Positions 53,081 through 63,999 of a DNA stretch of 64,000 nt are shown piece by piece. Every line of letters starts with the position of its first letter. Positions within the stretch are counted from its first letter, which is position 1. The notes under the pieces were generated by a model. That model did no database searches, was not told where the DNA came from, and saw only the letters and a program-made list of their open reading frames with translations. Source of the DNA: W1P20-047 sp045118335 (lineage in GTDB: Bacteria > Actinomycetota > Coriobacteriia > Coriobacteriales > Eggerthellaceae); assembly GCA_045118335.1 (NCBI GenBank), contig JBGUXY010000053.1, forward strand, positions 28,844-92,843, written 5' to 3'. The translations under genes were made by a program, and so were the position numbers.

Positions 53081-53287
53081 GGCAGGCGGATGGGGAGGCC
53101 CCTGCGGGGCATGCGCTGCGCGGCGCGTCGAACGCGGCCGATGAATCCGGCGAATGGGTCGCGCACGCTTCGCCGAAACATCGCATCCACGGGCGACAGC
53201 CTAGACTTGCCGGATTCTTAACCGCCGCGTTCTCCTCAGAAGCGCCGCTCCGCGGATGCCCCGCAGGGGCCTCCCCATCCGCCTGCC
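53081..53287. repeat. 207-bp element with perfect 32-bp inverted ends
   Basis: Bases 53081-53112 are perfectly complementary to 53256-53287. Pairing continues imperfectly inward, for example GAACGCGGC and GAATCCGGC-like segments on both sides, so most of the element could fold as one hairpin. It encodes nothing and fills the maf-hpt spacer (53068-53451). It is built like a MITE or REP element but has no clear target duplication. It differs in sequence from the element at 601-700. Confidence 0.7.
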
Positions 53288-53451
53288 TGCCGCCACGTTT
53301 GAAACAGCGTGTAAAAAAAGTGCTTATGGAGTTGCCGTTACCGTATCGTGAATGCGGAAATCGCGCATTTTGATACACTTTAACCTTGCAGAAAAATGCC
53401 TGCCTGGTTTCGCGTGCGCGAATTCGGGCAAGAATGGGAAGTGAGGCCGTT

Positions 53452-53997
53452 TTGTCGAACGTTCACGATGATGTTGAACGCATCTTGTTCACGAAAGAAC
53501 AGCTCGCGCATCGCGTGGAGGAGCTAGGTCGTCAGATTTCCGATGATTATCGGGGCGAGTCCCTGGTGGTGGTTGGCATCCTGCGTGGTGCGGCCATCTT
53601 CATGGGCGACTTGGTTCGCAACATCGATTTGCCGTTGGAGATGGATTTCATGATGGTTTCCTCCTACGGCGACAGCACTCAGACGTCTGGCAGGGTTCGC
53701 ATCGTGCAAGACTTATCCTTGGACATCTACGACAAGCACGTGATCATTGCCGAAGACGTGTTGGACACGGGCCTCACGCTGCATCACCTCATCGAGCGTT
53801 TCGGCGTGTTGAACCCGAAGTCAATTGCCGTGACCGCACTCATGCGCAAGAACACCCCGAATCAGCTTGATGTGAATTGCCGATACGTAGGTTACGAATG
53901 CCCGAACGAATTCATCGTAGGGTATGGTTTGGACTATGCGCAGAAATATCGCAACCTGCCCTATATCGGCGTATTGAAGCCCGAGATCTACGCATAA
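53452..53997 (+). CDS. hpt: Hypoxanthine phosphoribosyltransferase
   Basis: The product has 181 residues from a TTG at 53452 with GAGG 5 bases upstream, which gives the usual family length; an in-frame ATG at 53434 is the alternative. The PRPP-binding loop VIIAEDVLDTGLTLHHL and the preceding VVGILRGAAIFMGDLVRNI are canonical. It salvages hypoxanthine and guanine to IMP and GMP. It lies directly before ftsH as in many Gram-positive bacteria. Confidence 0.94.
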   Translation: MSNVHDDVERILFTKEQLAHRVEELGRQISDDYRGESLVVVGILRGAAIFMGDLVRNIDLPLEMDFMMVSSYGDSTQTSGRVRIVQDLSLDIYDKHVIIAEDVLDTGLTLHHLIERFGVLNPKSIAVTALMRKNTPNQLDVNCRYVGYECPNEFIVGYGLDYAQKYRNLPYIGVLKPEIYA

Positions 53998-54031
53998 GAA
54001 ACCCTGCGCGAAGCAGGAAAAGGAAGCATAC

Positions 54032-56356
<2,325 letters not shown>

Positions 56357-56368
56357 TAAGGGGCTTTC

Positions 56369-57685
56369 ATGATCTGGAACTGCGGATCGTACAAGTTCGA
56401 CACCAAGATGCCCATCGTGATGGGCATCTTGAACGTTACGCCCGACTCCTTTTCCGATGGCGGTAGCTACGCGGGTGTGGAGGATGCCGTGCAGGCGGGG
56501 CTGAAGATGGTGGACGAGGGCGCCTACATCATCGACGTGGGCGGCGAATCTAGCAGGCCGGGTTCTGCCGAGGTGACGGTGGAAGAGGAAATGCGCCGCG
56601 TGGTCGAAGTGGTACGCCAGCTGGCTTCCAAGGGCGTATGCGTGAGCGTGGATACGCGTCATGCGCAAACGGCGCGAGCGTGCGTGGAAGCGGGCGCCGC
56701 CATCATCAACGACGTCTCTGGTTTCCGCGATCTTGCCATGGTGCAGGTTGCCACGCAGTGCGATGCCGGATTGGTGGTCATGCACATGCTGGGCGAGCCG
56801 CGCACCATGCAAGACGACCCCCAATACGATGACGTGGTGGCCGAAGTATGCGAGTACCTGGCAAGCCAGGCTGCCATGTTGCAGGAAGCGGGCGTTGACC
56901 GTAGCCGCATCTGCGTCGATCCGGGCCCCGGGTTCGGCAAGACGCCAGAGCAGACGCTCGAGCTCATGCGCAATATCCACGTGCTCCGCCATATGGGTTA
57001 CCCGGTCATGGTGGCCGTTTCCCGCAAGAGCTTCATCGGTTGGGCCTACGGCATCGAAGACCCGAAACACCGTGATCAGGCAAGTGCCGAGGAAGCGTTG
57101 ATGGCTTGCGAGCTGGGAGCAAGCGTGGTGCGCACTCACAACGTGGCTGCCACGATCGAGGCGCTCCAAAAGCTGCGCCCCTATGCGCTCATCGCGTTGG
57201 GTTGCAACGTCGCGCTGGTGCAGACAAGGCCAGGCGAGGAAACCGAGGCGAAGATCTCGCAGATGAACATGGCGGTAGCCGATTTGTGCATGCTGCCCGA
57301 CACGCAGCTCATCGATGTTTCGAGCTATTACGAAAGCGAGCCTGCCTATTACGAAGACCAAGACACCTTCGTGAACGCGGTCGTGCTCATTCGCACGGGC
57401 ATAGCACCCCACGAGCTGTTGGGCTATCTGCATGCCATCGAGAACAGCCTGGGCCGCGTGCGTTCCGTTCCCAATGGCCCGCGTACCTGTGATCTGGACA
57501 TCTTGGACTATCAACTCTACATCAGCGACGACGAGGTGCTCACCTTGCCGCATCCGCGCATTTGCGAGCGCGACTTCGTGGTGAAGCCGCTGCTCGAAAT
57601 CCTGCCTGGCCACATGTTGGCAGATGGTACGGTTGTCACCTACGAGAACGTGTCCGTGGGTTCTGCCCACAAGGTCGGCGCGTAG
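56369..57685 (+). CDS. folP: Dihydropteroate synthase fused to HPPK (FolP-FolK)
   Basis: The product has 438 residues. Residues 1-265 are dihydropteroate synthase: MGILNVTPDSFSDGG, IDVGGESSRPGS, IINDVSG, DPGPGFGKT and VSRKSFIGW are all present. Residues 272-438 are 6-hydroxymethyl-dihydropterin pyrophosphokinase: YALIALGCNV, FVNAVVLIRTG, GRVRSVPNGPRTCDLDIL and LPHPRICERDFVVKPLLEI. One chain therefore performs two consecutive folate steps. In the better-known fusions HPPK comes first; here the order is reversed. It starts 12 bases after ftsH. Confidence 0.95.
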   Translation: MIWNCGSYKFDTKMPIVMGILNVTPDSFSDGGSYAGVEDAVQAGLKMVDEGAYIIDVGGESSRPGSAEVTVEEEMRRVVEVVRQLASKGVCVSVDTRHAQTARACVEAGAAIINDVSGFRDLAMVQVATQCDAGLVVMHMLGEPRTMQDDPQYDDVVAEVCEYLASQAAMLQEAGVDRSRICVDPGPGFGKTPEQTLELMRNIHVLRHMGYPVMVAVSRKSFIGWAYGIEDPKHRDQASAEEALMACELGASVVRTHNVAATIEALQKLRPYALIALGCNVALVQTRPGEETEAKISQMNMAVADLCMLPDTQLIDVSSYYESEPAYYEDQDTFVNAVVLIRTGIAPHELLGYLHAIENSLGRVRSVPNGPRTCDLDILDYQLYISDDEVLTLPHPRICERDFVVKPLLEILPGHMLADGTVVTYENVSVGSAHKVGA

Positions 57686-57695
57686 CCGCTTGAAG

Positions 57696-57715
57696 GGAGG
57701 GGGGTGTGCCCCTCC
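57696..57715 (+). terminator. Weak terminator-like hairpin after folP
   Basis: GGAGGGG pairs with CCCCTCC around a 6-base loop; only TGTC follows, so no T-run. It lies between convergent genes. Confidence 0.35.
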
Positions 57716-57730
57716 TGTCAATCCCGGTTT

Positions 57731-58033
57731 CTATGCGGCGGTCTGCCCGGATGTCGTGCCGTCCTGACCGCTCATGCTGTCGTATGGCATCGCGCCTGGT
57801 CGGCCACCCATGTCGCTATCGCCTGGCATCGGGCCGTCCATGCCGCCTCCAAACATGCCGTCTTCGCCCATCGTGCCCTGGGCCTCGGTGCCCGCCGTCA
57901 CGGTGGCTGAATCGGTGCCCCCGGAAAGCGTACCGCCTTCGGCATAGCCGAATTCGTCTTCGTTGCTGTTCGTGCCGCCCACGACCACGTGGTAGGCGGC
58001 ACCTTCCTCGATGGTGGTGCTGCTCGCCATCAC
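57731..58033 (-). pseudogene. C-terminal part of the carbohydrate-binding protein, cut off by an in-frame TGA
   Basis: The frame continues without shift from the gene at 58034-59656 after a single TGA (58036-58034). It gives 100 residues beginning VMASSTTIEEGAAYHVVVGGT, which looks like the normal closing strand of the family (short Ser-Ser strand, then GxxYxVxVGGT), followed by a Gly/Met/Asp-rich tail. No ribosome-binding site precedes the GTG/ATG here, so independent translation is doubtful. Either the gene is broken by a nonsense change, the stop is read through, or the base is a sequencing error. Confidence 0.7.
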
Positions 58034-59656
58034 TCAGCTGAAGGCATTGGCGCTGCGATAGCTTACAACCACGTTGTCGTTCGCGTCGACGATGCTCACC
58101 AGGTCGCCGGCATTGCCGCTGACATTAGCCGTGACGCTTGCCTGGGTGGATTCGCTGCCAAAGGTCTGCGCCATGCCTGCCGTGCTGATGGCGACGATTG
58201 TTCCGCCGCTGATCGTTGCCTGGGTGTCGTAGTCAAGCGCTCCGTTACCTTTGCTTTGGGTGCCCGAAATGAGCACGATGCCGCCGGTCATGGTAAGGCT
58301 TCCGTTCGAGTCGAGGCTATCGCCGTCCTGCGTGCACACGAGTACGCTCTTGCCACCGGCGATCGTCACGTTGCCTGCGTTGCCGAACCCGGCTTCTTCC
58401 ATACCCGTCATGGGGTCTTCGCCCATGGCGGTTTCGTTAGCCTGCGCCGTCTCGTCTTCCGCGCTCGTAGACCCCATGGATGCATTCACGGTGTCGTCGG
58501 AAGCGTAGATGGCGATGTCTCCTCCTGCGATCAGGATTGATTCGCCCTCTATACCCTCGTAGCAAGACTTCGCGGTGAGGCTGCCCTGTTCCACGAGCAC
58601 GTTGAACTCGCCGTGGAAGGCGTCGTCTCCGGCATTGATGGTGACATCCGCCCCGTTCAAGGCGAGGTCGAGGTTGCTGTGGATGGCGTCGTCGCCGGCG
58701 TTGATATCGAGGGTGCCGCCTGCCAGATCGATGAACCGCGTGGCCTGGATACCGTCGTCGCCTGCGGTGATACCCACCGTCGCGCCATCCACGAGTACGA
58801 ACCCACGGTCTTCGTCGGTATCGTTCGAGCTCACGATGGCGTCGTCGCCTGCGTCTATTATGAAGTTGCCGCCTGCGATCTTCACGCAGTCCTTGCCACG
58901 CAGCCCGTCGTCGATGGCGGTGATGGCATAGGTTCCATCGGTGATGACAAGGTCGTCTTTACTGCTGATGGCGTGGTGGGTCGTGGCGTTGACGGTAAGC
59001 TCGCCCGCGCCATTCAACGTCAGGTCGCTTGTGCTGTAAATGGTTGCGTTTGCTTCATCGGATTCGTCTGTTACCGTCCATCCTGCGTCAGAGAGCTCGT
59101 TTTGGCTATCGTCGGCCAGCGTGATGAACACCTTGTCGGCGTTCTCGATGTTTATGCAAGGCCCGGTCGTGCAGCTTGCATCCACGCCATCGAGCACAAG
59201 CTGCACCTTGTCTTCATCACCTGCTGCAACCAGAATCTGGCAGTCGCTCGACGACCCGCTGATGACATACGTCCCCGCAGCAGATATGGTCACGACAGCG
59301 CCGTCGGCAGATGCCCCTTCGCCTTTCACCGTGGCTGAATCCGCAGAGAGGTTCACGCTGGTGGCTTGCGATTCGTCGTAGCTCGAGTCTTTGTCACGGC
59401 TGCTGTAGTCAAGGTCCATGGATGCGGTGCCGGAGACTATCGCCTGTTTCACCGTTGCGTCCGATGTGTTTTCGGCACCTTCTTCAACGGAGGCGATGGC
59501 GGGAGTCGATTGCTCGTCTTCGGTCGATGCGGTCGCGTTTCCAGGTGCGCAGGCAAGCGCACTGGCGGCGAAGATTGCTGCGAGCGCGGACGTGGCCAGG
59601 TATTTCAAGGGTTTGCGCAGTCGCGTCCTGGCGGCTTCGGAAGGGTTTGCTTTCAT
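58034..59656 (-). CDS. Secreted carbohydrate-binding (DUF4353-like) lipoprotein, truncated by TGA
   Basis: The product has 540 residues. The signal YLATSALAAIFAASALACAPG has a lipobox ending ALAC. A Ser/Asp-rich region follows, then repeated beta-helix turns such as AGGNFIIDAGDDAIVSSNDTDE, ATVGITAGDDGIQATRFIDLAGG and ADVTINAGDDAFHGEFN. This is the carbohydrate-binding domain architecture that often accompanies VTC and DUF4956 genes. The frame ends ANAFS-TGA and resumes at once in the same frame, so the natural protein was probably about 640 residues. It acts outside the cell. Confidence 0.85.
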   Translation of the reverse strand: MKANPSEAARTRLRKPLKYLATSALAAIFAASALACAPGNATASTEDEQSTPAIASVEEGAENTSDATVKQAIVSGTASMDLDYSSRDKDSSYDESQATSVNLSADSATVKGEGASADGAVVTISAAGTYVISGSSSDCQILVAAGDEDKVQLVLDGVDASCTTGPCINIENADKVFITLADDSQNELSDAGWTVTDESDEANATIYSTSDLTLNGAGELTVNATTHHAISSKDDLVITDGTYAITAIDDGLRGKDCVKIAGGNFIIDAGDDAIVSSNDTDEDRGFVLVDGATVGITAGDDGIQATRFIDLAGGTLDINAGDDAIHSNLDLALNGADVTINAGDDAFHGEFNVLVEQGSLTAKSCYEGIEGESILIAGGDIAIYASDDTVNASMGSTSAEDETAQANETAMGEDPMTGMEEAGFGNAGNVTIAGGKSVLVCTQDGDSLDSNGSLTMTGGIVLISGTQSKGNGALDYDTQATISGGTIVAISTAGMAQTFGSESTQASVTANVSGNAGDLVSIVDANDNVVVSYRSANAFS

Positions 59657-59878
59657 GGTATCTCTCTTTCCGTGTGTTTGTCTTGCTTGCTGCTCGTATG
59701 GACGAGCGGCTCCGGCTCCGCCTCTGGTGTCAAAGATGTTGGAAGCTGGCGGTCGCCGCGCCCGCTGTGTGTGCCGTAATGTATGTAAATGCGGGCGCGG
59801 CGGCTGCCAGGGGGAGGGAAGAGGGTCTGACGAGGCGGATGCAATCTCGATTTGCTCGATGCGCGCTTGAGATCGGGT

Positions 59879-60577
59879 TTACAAGGTTTCTCGGATGGCG
59901 ATTGGGCGGCCGCACTGCACGGTCAGGTTGCCATTGCGGCATCGGATTGCATCAAGGAGTTGCTTTTCCAGCTTGGAATCGAGCAGTTCTATGCGGTATT
60001 CAAGCTGAAAGAGGCTTCCCATGTTGGTCGTCTTCACGTTGACGAGCTCGTTGCTGCGAGTGTAGCGCGCAAACAGGTCGTCGAAGATGTTGCAGTAGTC
60101 CAAATCTTCGGGGATGGTTACCTTGAGCGTCTTGTCAACACCTGCGGGTTTGGGGTTTCCGAGTGGCGAAAGAACGAAGACCATGTTCGCAAGGCCCACG
60201 ATCACCGTGAACAGCATGGCGAGCGCCAGAAACCCCATGCCGGTAGCCAAGCCCACGGCCATTGCCAGGAACACTGCGCAGATGTCTTTCGCCGAGCCGG
60301 GAACGCTGCGGAACCGCACCAGGTTGAACACGCCCATCACGGCGACGCCTGCGCCTATATTGCCGTTGACCAAGGCTATGACCATCTGCACGATCACCGG
60401 CAGCAACGCGATGGTGATGACGAAGTTCTTGTTGTAATCGTGTTTGAACATGTAGATGAAAGCTATGGCCACGCCAAGCGCCAACGACGTCACCGTGCAT
60501 GCCAGAAACGCTCCGCCCGAAAGCGCAGCGGCGGTGCTTTCCGATTTCATGATGCTTCCGAAAACGTTTTGTAGCAT
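59879..60577 (-). CDS. DUF4956 membrane protein
   Basis: The product has 232 residues. Four helices at the N-terminus (FLACTVTSLALGVAIAFIYMF, FVITIALLPVIVQMVIALV, AVFLAMAVGLATGMGFLALAMLFTVIVGLANMVFVL) with the conserved loop GNIGAGVAVMGVFNLVRFRSVPGSAKDI are the DUF4956 hallmark. A soluble alpha/beta domain forms the C-terminus. AAAGGAC precedes the ATG at 60577. The gene lies 22 bases after the VTC gene; the two families are commonly linked. Confidence 0.92.
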   Translation of the reverse strand: MLQNVFGSIMKSESTAAALSGGAFLACTVTSLALGVAIAFIYMFKHDYNKNFVITIALLPVIVQMVIALVNGNIGAGVAVMGVFNLVRFRSVPGSAKDICAVFLAMAVGLATGMGFLALAMLFTVIVGLANMVFVLSPLGNPKPAGVDKTLKVTIPEDLDYCNIFDDLFARYTRSNELVNVKTTNMGSLFQLEYRIELLDSKLEKQLLDAIRCRNGNLTVQCGRPIAIRETL

Positions 60578-60599
60578 GATTGTCCTTTCCGCTGGCGCT

Positions 60600-61448
60600 C
60601 TAGGCGCTTCTATGCGCTGTTCGAGGAGTTTGGCTGGGATGGGCGGCGCAGTATGCCTTGCCGTATTTTGAGGAAGATACGGGGTAGACGGCACACTGGG
60701 TGAGCACCTTGCAAAGCCAAAGCGGGTACGATCCCAGGCATTTGATTTCCATGATCACGCTTCCATCGGCGTGGATGGGGATTCCGCCGAGCCCGTATCC
60801 AAAGCCCAGTTCCCAATCGCGCCACACGGGGTTCACGTCGAAGGTGATGCGCACGTCGCTTCCATCGGTGGTACGCAGTGCCAGGCGGGTCGTCACGATC
60901 ATCATGGCGGGGCGCAACTGGGGGTAACGGTCTCGTGCAAAGGCGATCTCGTTTGCAATCTGCAAAGACCTGGGGCTGAAAGCCTCCAATTGGCGGGCGG
61001 GGTCGTTTAAGGGGAAACGCTTCTGAGCCTTGCGATAAGGAGCGCCTTCCATGAAGGCGTAGGCTGCCGGCATGCTCATAGCAACTCGGCGCTTGTAGAC
61101 CACGCCTTTGAACTTCTTCTTGAGTTCGACGAAGACGGGTTCTCCCATTTTCGGCGCATCATAGGATCGAATGCGCAGTTTTTCCTTGTACTTGGGCTTT
61201 TCCAGAGACCGGTTTACGAGCAAATGCCCGGGCGTGTCGTAGTAGAGGCTTGAAATGGTGCTGTTCGGGTATTCGTCTTCTTGGAGCAGGGCTTCGCAAA
61301 GGTGGCGAAACTGCAGGTACTGTTCTAGGCTCAGCAGGTATTTCTTTTCCTTTCGTTCGAAATTGCACAAGTCCCGTATGGTGGGTTTGGAAGATGGGGC
61401 GTTTGCTTGCGTGCCGCTCGCATCGTGCTGTTTCGTGAGGGTTTTCAC
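60600..61448 (-). CDS. VTC-domain (polyphosphate polymerase-like) protein
   Basis: The product has about 282 residues. Typical VTC segments are FERKEKKYLLSLEQY, SSLYYDTPGHLLVNRSLEKPKYKEKLRIRSY, EPVFVELKKKFKGVVYKRRV and VIMEIKCLGSYPLWL; the basic and Glu residues of the tunnel are present. In yeast VTC makes polyphosphate. The GTG at 61448 has AAAGGA at 6 bases; the ATG at 61454 directly abuts that site and is unlikely. It heads the VTC-DUF4956-DUF4353 operon, divergent from a two-component system. Confidence 0.88.
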   Translation of the reverse strand: MKTLTKQHDASGTQANAPSSKPTIRDLCNFERKEKKYLLSLEQYLQFRHLCEALLQEDEYPNSTISSLYYDTPGHLLVNRSLEKPKYKEKLRIRSYDAPKMGEPVFVELKKKFKGVVYKRRVAMSMPAAYAFMEGAPYRKAQKRFPLNDPARQLEAFSPRSLQIANEIAFARDRYPQLRPAMMIVTTRLALRTTDGSDVRITFDVNPVWRDWELGFGYGLGGIPIHADGSVIMEIKCLGSYPLWLCKVLTQCAVYPVSSSKYGKAYCAAHPSQTPRTAHRSA

Positions 61449-61474
61449 ATCCATTCCTTTCGTCTTCGGGCCAA

Positions 61475-61567
61475 ACTCTAGCCGAGCCTGCTGAAAGAAA
61501 CCTGAAAGGCTGGTTCGGGAAGCCGCCTTGGTCCCTTTCAGCTAGTTTTCAGATGAATTGATAAAAT
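61475..61567. promoter_or_regulatory. Divergent promoters with paired 11-bp-phased TTTCAG sites
   Basis: Plus strand: TTTCAG at 61536-61541 and 61547-61552, then 9 bases, then TAAAAT (61562-61567) as -10 for the response regulator gene. Minus strand: the same hexamer (CTGAAA on the plus strand) at 61491-61496 and 61502-61507, then 10 bases, then TAGAGT (61480-61475) as -10 for the VTC operon. Direct repeats with 11-bp period next to a -10 are typical of OmpR/PhoB-type regulators. Confidence 0.7.
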
Positions 61568-61615
61568 GAGGTCGTTGGATTTCGGCGATTGCCCTGGCGG
61601 CATGAAAGGAAGACC

Positions 61616-62299
61616 ATGCAGGTTCTGATCGTGGAAGACGATGTCAGGTTGGCGGAAGCGCTCGACGCCATCCTCCGGAAACACGATTATCAAGTCGATG
61701 TGGTGCACAATGGCTCCGATGGCTTGGCGTATGCGGAAAGCGGCTTTTACGATGTCGTGATCTTGGATGTGATGCTGCCCAAGATGAATGGTTTTGAGGT
61801 GGCTGCCGAGCTGCGTCGACGCAAAGTCGCCACCCCTGTGCTCATGCTGACGGCTCGCGATTCCATTCGCGACAAGGTCGGTGGGCTTGACAGCGGGGCC
61901 GACGACTACATGACCAAGCCTTTTGCGCCGGCCGAGTTGCTTGCGCGCCTTCGTTCGCTCACGCGTCGGCAGGGTGAGGTTATCTTTGACAGCCTGACCG
62001 TGGGAAATACCTCTCTAGATCTGGAAAGCTGCGAGCTTTCCACGCCAGAGAAAAGCATCCACCTTGGTCATAAGGAATTTGTCATAGCCAAGATCTTGTT
62101 CAGCAACCCCAATCACGTCACGTCGAAAGAGACGCTTATCAACAAGGTATGGGGTGTCGAGTCGACGGCTGATGACAACAACGTGGAGGCATACATCTCG
62201 TTTCTGCGCAAGAAGCTCAACTTCGTTAAATCAGATTTGAAGATTGCCACGCTCCGCAAGGTCGGATACCGTTTGGAAGTCGTGACGGAAAAAGCTTAG
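61616..62299 (+). CDS. OmpR-family response regulator
   Basis: The product has 227 residues. The receiver has VEDDVR, the phospho-acceptor Asp in YDVVILDVMLPKMNG near residue 51, MLTARDSIRDKV and the Lys in DDYMTKPFAP. The winged helix contains LGHKEFVIAKILFSNPNHV and IATLRKVGYRLEV. Start 61616 follows AAAGGA. It likely binds the TTTCAG repeats upstream and so controls both itself and the divergent VTC operon. The kinase follows after 9 bases. Confidence 0.94.
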   Translation: MQVLIVEDDVRLAEALDAILRKHDYQVDVVHNGSDGLAYAESGFYDVVILDVMLPKMNGFEVAAELRRRKVATPVLMLTARDSIRDKVGGLDSGADDYMTKPFAPAELLARLRSLTRRQGEVIFDSLTVGNTSLDLESCELSTPEKSIHLGHKEFVIAKILFSNPNHVTSKETLINKVWGVESTADDNNVEAYISFLRKKLNFVKSDLKIATLRKVGYRLEVVTEKA

Positions 62300-62308
62300 A
62301 GGTTTGCA

Positions 62309-63817
62309 ATGTCGGGACGGTGCAATGTCCAAGATTCGATGATTTCCAAGCTTCGCAGGAAGCTTCTTGCCACTCATGTGGCATTTGCCTTCATTGCGCT
62401 TCTCGTTCTAGGCGCGGTTATCGTCTATGTCGATTACCAACAGCAAGAACAAGCGGTATACGAAGCTTTGTCCCATGCACTGGATATGGACAACAAACAG
62501 GAGGTCGGACCGCTTGGCGCCCCTGTCGGGCAGTCGGAAGTCGGTTCGGGGTTGCAAGGCGTCGATTTCGAGGGGGCATCCGGTTTGGTTGATGCCAATG
62601 CTGACGAAACCAGCTCCCCCGACGTCGATGGTGGTTACGCCGATTCGGGCGATCACGAAGGCGACACAGGTGAATTCGACGAAGAGAGTTTCGTCATCGG
62701 CAATCACGAAAGCCCTGTTGGTATCGAGGATGGGTCGACAGCTGCCCCGATACGTCGGAAAGCCCCCGATACGTTTATCGCCACCTCGGTATACGATGTC
62801 GACGCCAACAGCGTAGTGCAAGTGCGCATGAATTCCCTGTCTTTCGATTCGCAGACGGCCGAGCAGGCCCTGGAGCTGGTCCAAGCTCGGACGTCGGCAT
62901 CGCAAAACGGGCTTGACAGTCGAGGGAAAATCTCATCGCTTGGTTTGTACTACGTCGCCACCACGATGCCTGACGGTTCCATGAAGGTTGCCTTCGCTTC
63001 GGAAAACTACGTGCGTCAGACAATGGAACCTCTTTTGTGGTCGTTGCTCTTGGCGGGAGGCGTGGCGTTGGTGGGATTCGTGACGATCAGCGCCGTTCTT
63101 GCTCGCTGGTCCGTCAAGCCAGTGGAGCTCGCCTGGCGTCAGCAGCAGCAGTTCGTGGTCGATGCAAGTCACGAGCTGAAAACGCCGATTGCCGTGATCT
63201 TGGCGAACAATTCTTTGATCATGTCCGACCCCAAGGCAAGCGTTGCCTCTCAGATGAAATGGGTCGAAAGCACCGAAACCGAAGCGCATCTGATGCAGGA
63301 TTTGGTAAACGACATGCTCTATCTGGCGAAATCGGAGTTTGACCAGCACGAGGAGGCGTTTGGACGGCTTAACTTCAGCGACATCGTTTTGGCGGGCGTG
63401 TTGCAATTCGAATCGGTTGCGTTCGAGCGCAACGTGATGATAGAAGACGACATCGCCGATAACGTGTACGTCAGAGGAGATGCATCCCGCTTGCAGCGCC
63501 TGGTGGGCACGCTGGTCGACAACGCATGCAAGTATGCAGACGATGGCGGCCTGGTCGGGGTCAAGCTTTCGACCATAGGACAGGGCTGCTGCCTGACCGT
63601 GACGAACACGGGTCCTGGCGTTGACCCCGAAGACCTTCCGCACTTGTTCGACAGGTTCTACCGCAGCGACAAAGCCCGCACTCGCGGCACTGGAGGATTC
63701 GGTTTGGGTCTGTCCATCGCAAAAGGCGTGGTGGACGAACTTGGTGGCGAAATTCACGCAACGAGCGATACCGATAAGGGAACGACTTTCACCGTGAAGC
63801 TCCCCACATGCGATTAG
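62309..63817 (+). CDS. Sensor histidine kinase
   Basis: The product has 502 residues. A first membrane helix (THVAFAFIALLVLGAVIVYVDY) is followed by an extracellular region of about 190 residues with a strongly acidic, Gly/Asp-rich part (residues 75-135), then a second helix (LLLAGGVALVGFVTISAVLA). The H-box DASHELKTPIAVI holds the His near residue 288. N-box LVDNACKYADDGG and G-box GGFGLGLSIAKGVV follow. It forms a two-component system with the preceding gene. Confidence 0.93.
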   Translation: MSGRCNVQDSMISKLRRKLLATHVAFAFIALLVLGAVIVYVDYQQQEQAVYEALSHALDMDNKQEVGPLGAPVGQSEVGSGLQGVDFEGASGLVDANADETSSPDVDGGYADSGDHEGDTGEFDEESFVIGNHESPVGIEDGSTAAPIRRKAPDTFIATSVYDVDANSVVQVRMNSLSFDSQTAEQALELVQARTSASQNGLDSRGKISSLGLYYVATTMPDGSMKVAFASENYVRQTMEPLLWSLLLAGGVALVGFVTISAVLARWSVKPVELAWRQQQQFVVDASHELKTPIAVILANNSLIMSDPKASVASQMKWVESTETEAHLMQDLVNDMLYLAKSEFDQHEEAFGRLNFSDIVLAGVLQFESVAFERNVMIEDDIADNVYVRGDASRLQRLVGTLVDNACKYADDGGLVGVKLSTIGQGCCLTVTNTGPGVDPEDLPHLFDRFYRSDKARTRGTGGFGLGLSIAKGVVDELGGEIHATSDTDKGTTFTVKLPTCD

Positions 63818-63879
63818 CGATGATTGACGGGGGGCGATGAAGCGGGCCCGCCCCATCGTTTCCTGCCTACCATCTTGGA

Positions 63880-63907
63880 TGCAAAACGGCAGCCGTTTGG
63901 CTGCCGT
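63880..63907 (-). terminator. Terminator of tRNA-Leu
   Basis: ACGGCAGCC (63886-63894) and GGCTGCCGT (63899-63907) form a perfect 9-bp stem with a 4-base loop. On the minus strand it is followed by TTTTGC, 8 bases after the tRNA 3' end. Confidence 0.8.
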
Positions 63908-63915
63908 GCTGTTCA

Positions 63916-63999
63916 TGGTGCCCGGGGCGGGATTCGAACCCGCACGTCTCTCGACAGAGGTTTTTGAGACCACCGCGTCTGCCGTTCCGCCACCCGGGC
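63916..63999 (-). tRNA. tRNA-Leu (anticodon CAA)
   Basis: The 84-base minus-strand product starts GCCCGGGTGGCGG and ends CCCGGGCACCA, with a perfect 7-bp acceptor stem and encoded CCA. The T arm is GCGGG-TTCGAAT-CCCGC. The anticodon loop reads CTCAAAA, giving anticodon CAA, which decodes UUG. A long variable arm fits the leucine class. The anticodon stem GTGGT/ACCTC contains one U-U mismatch. Confidence 0.93.

Noticed and set aside
58000..58036. Selenocysteine codon at the in-frame TGA
   Set aside because: A stem exists downstream but about 30 bases away and without a recognisable SECIS apical loop; the protein family is not a known selenoprotein.
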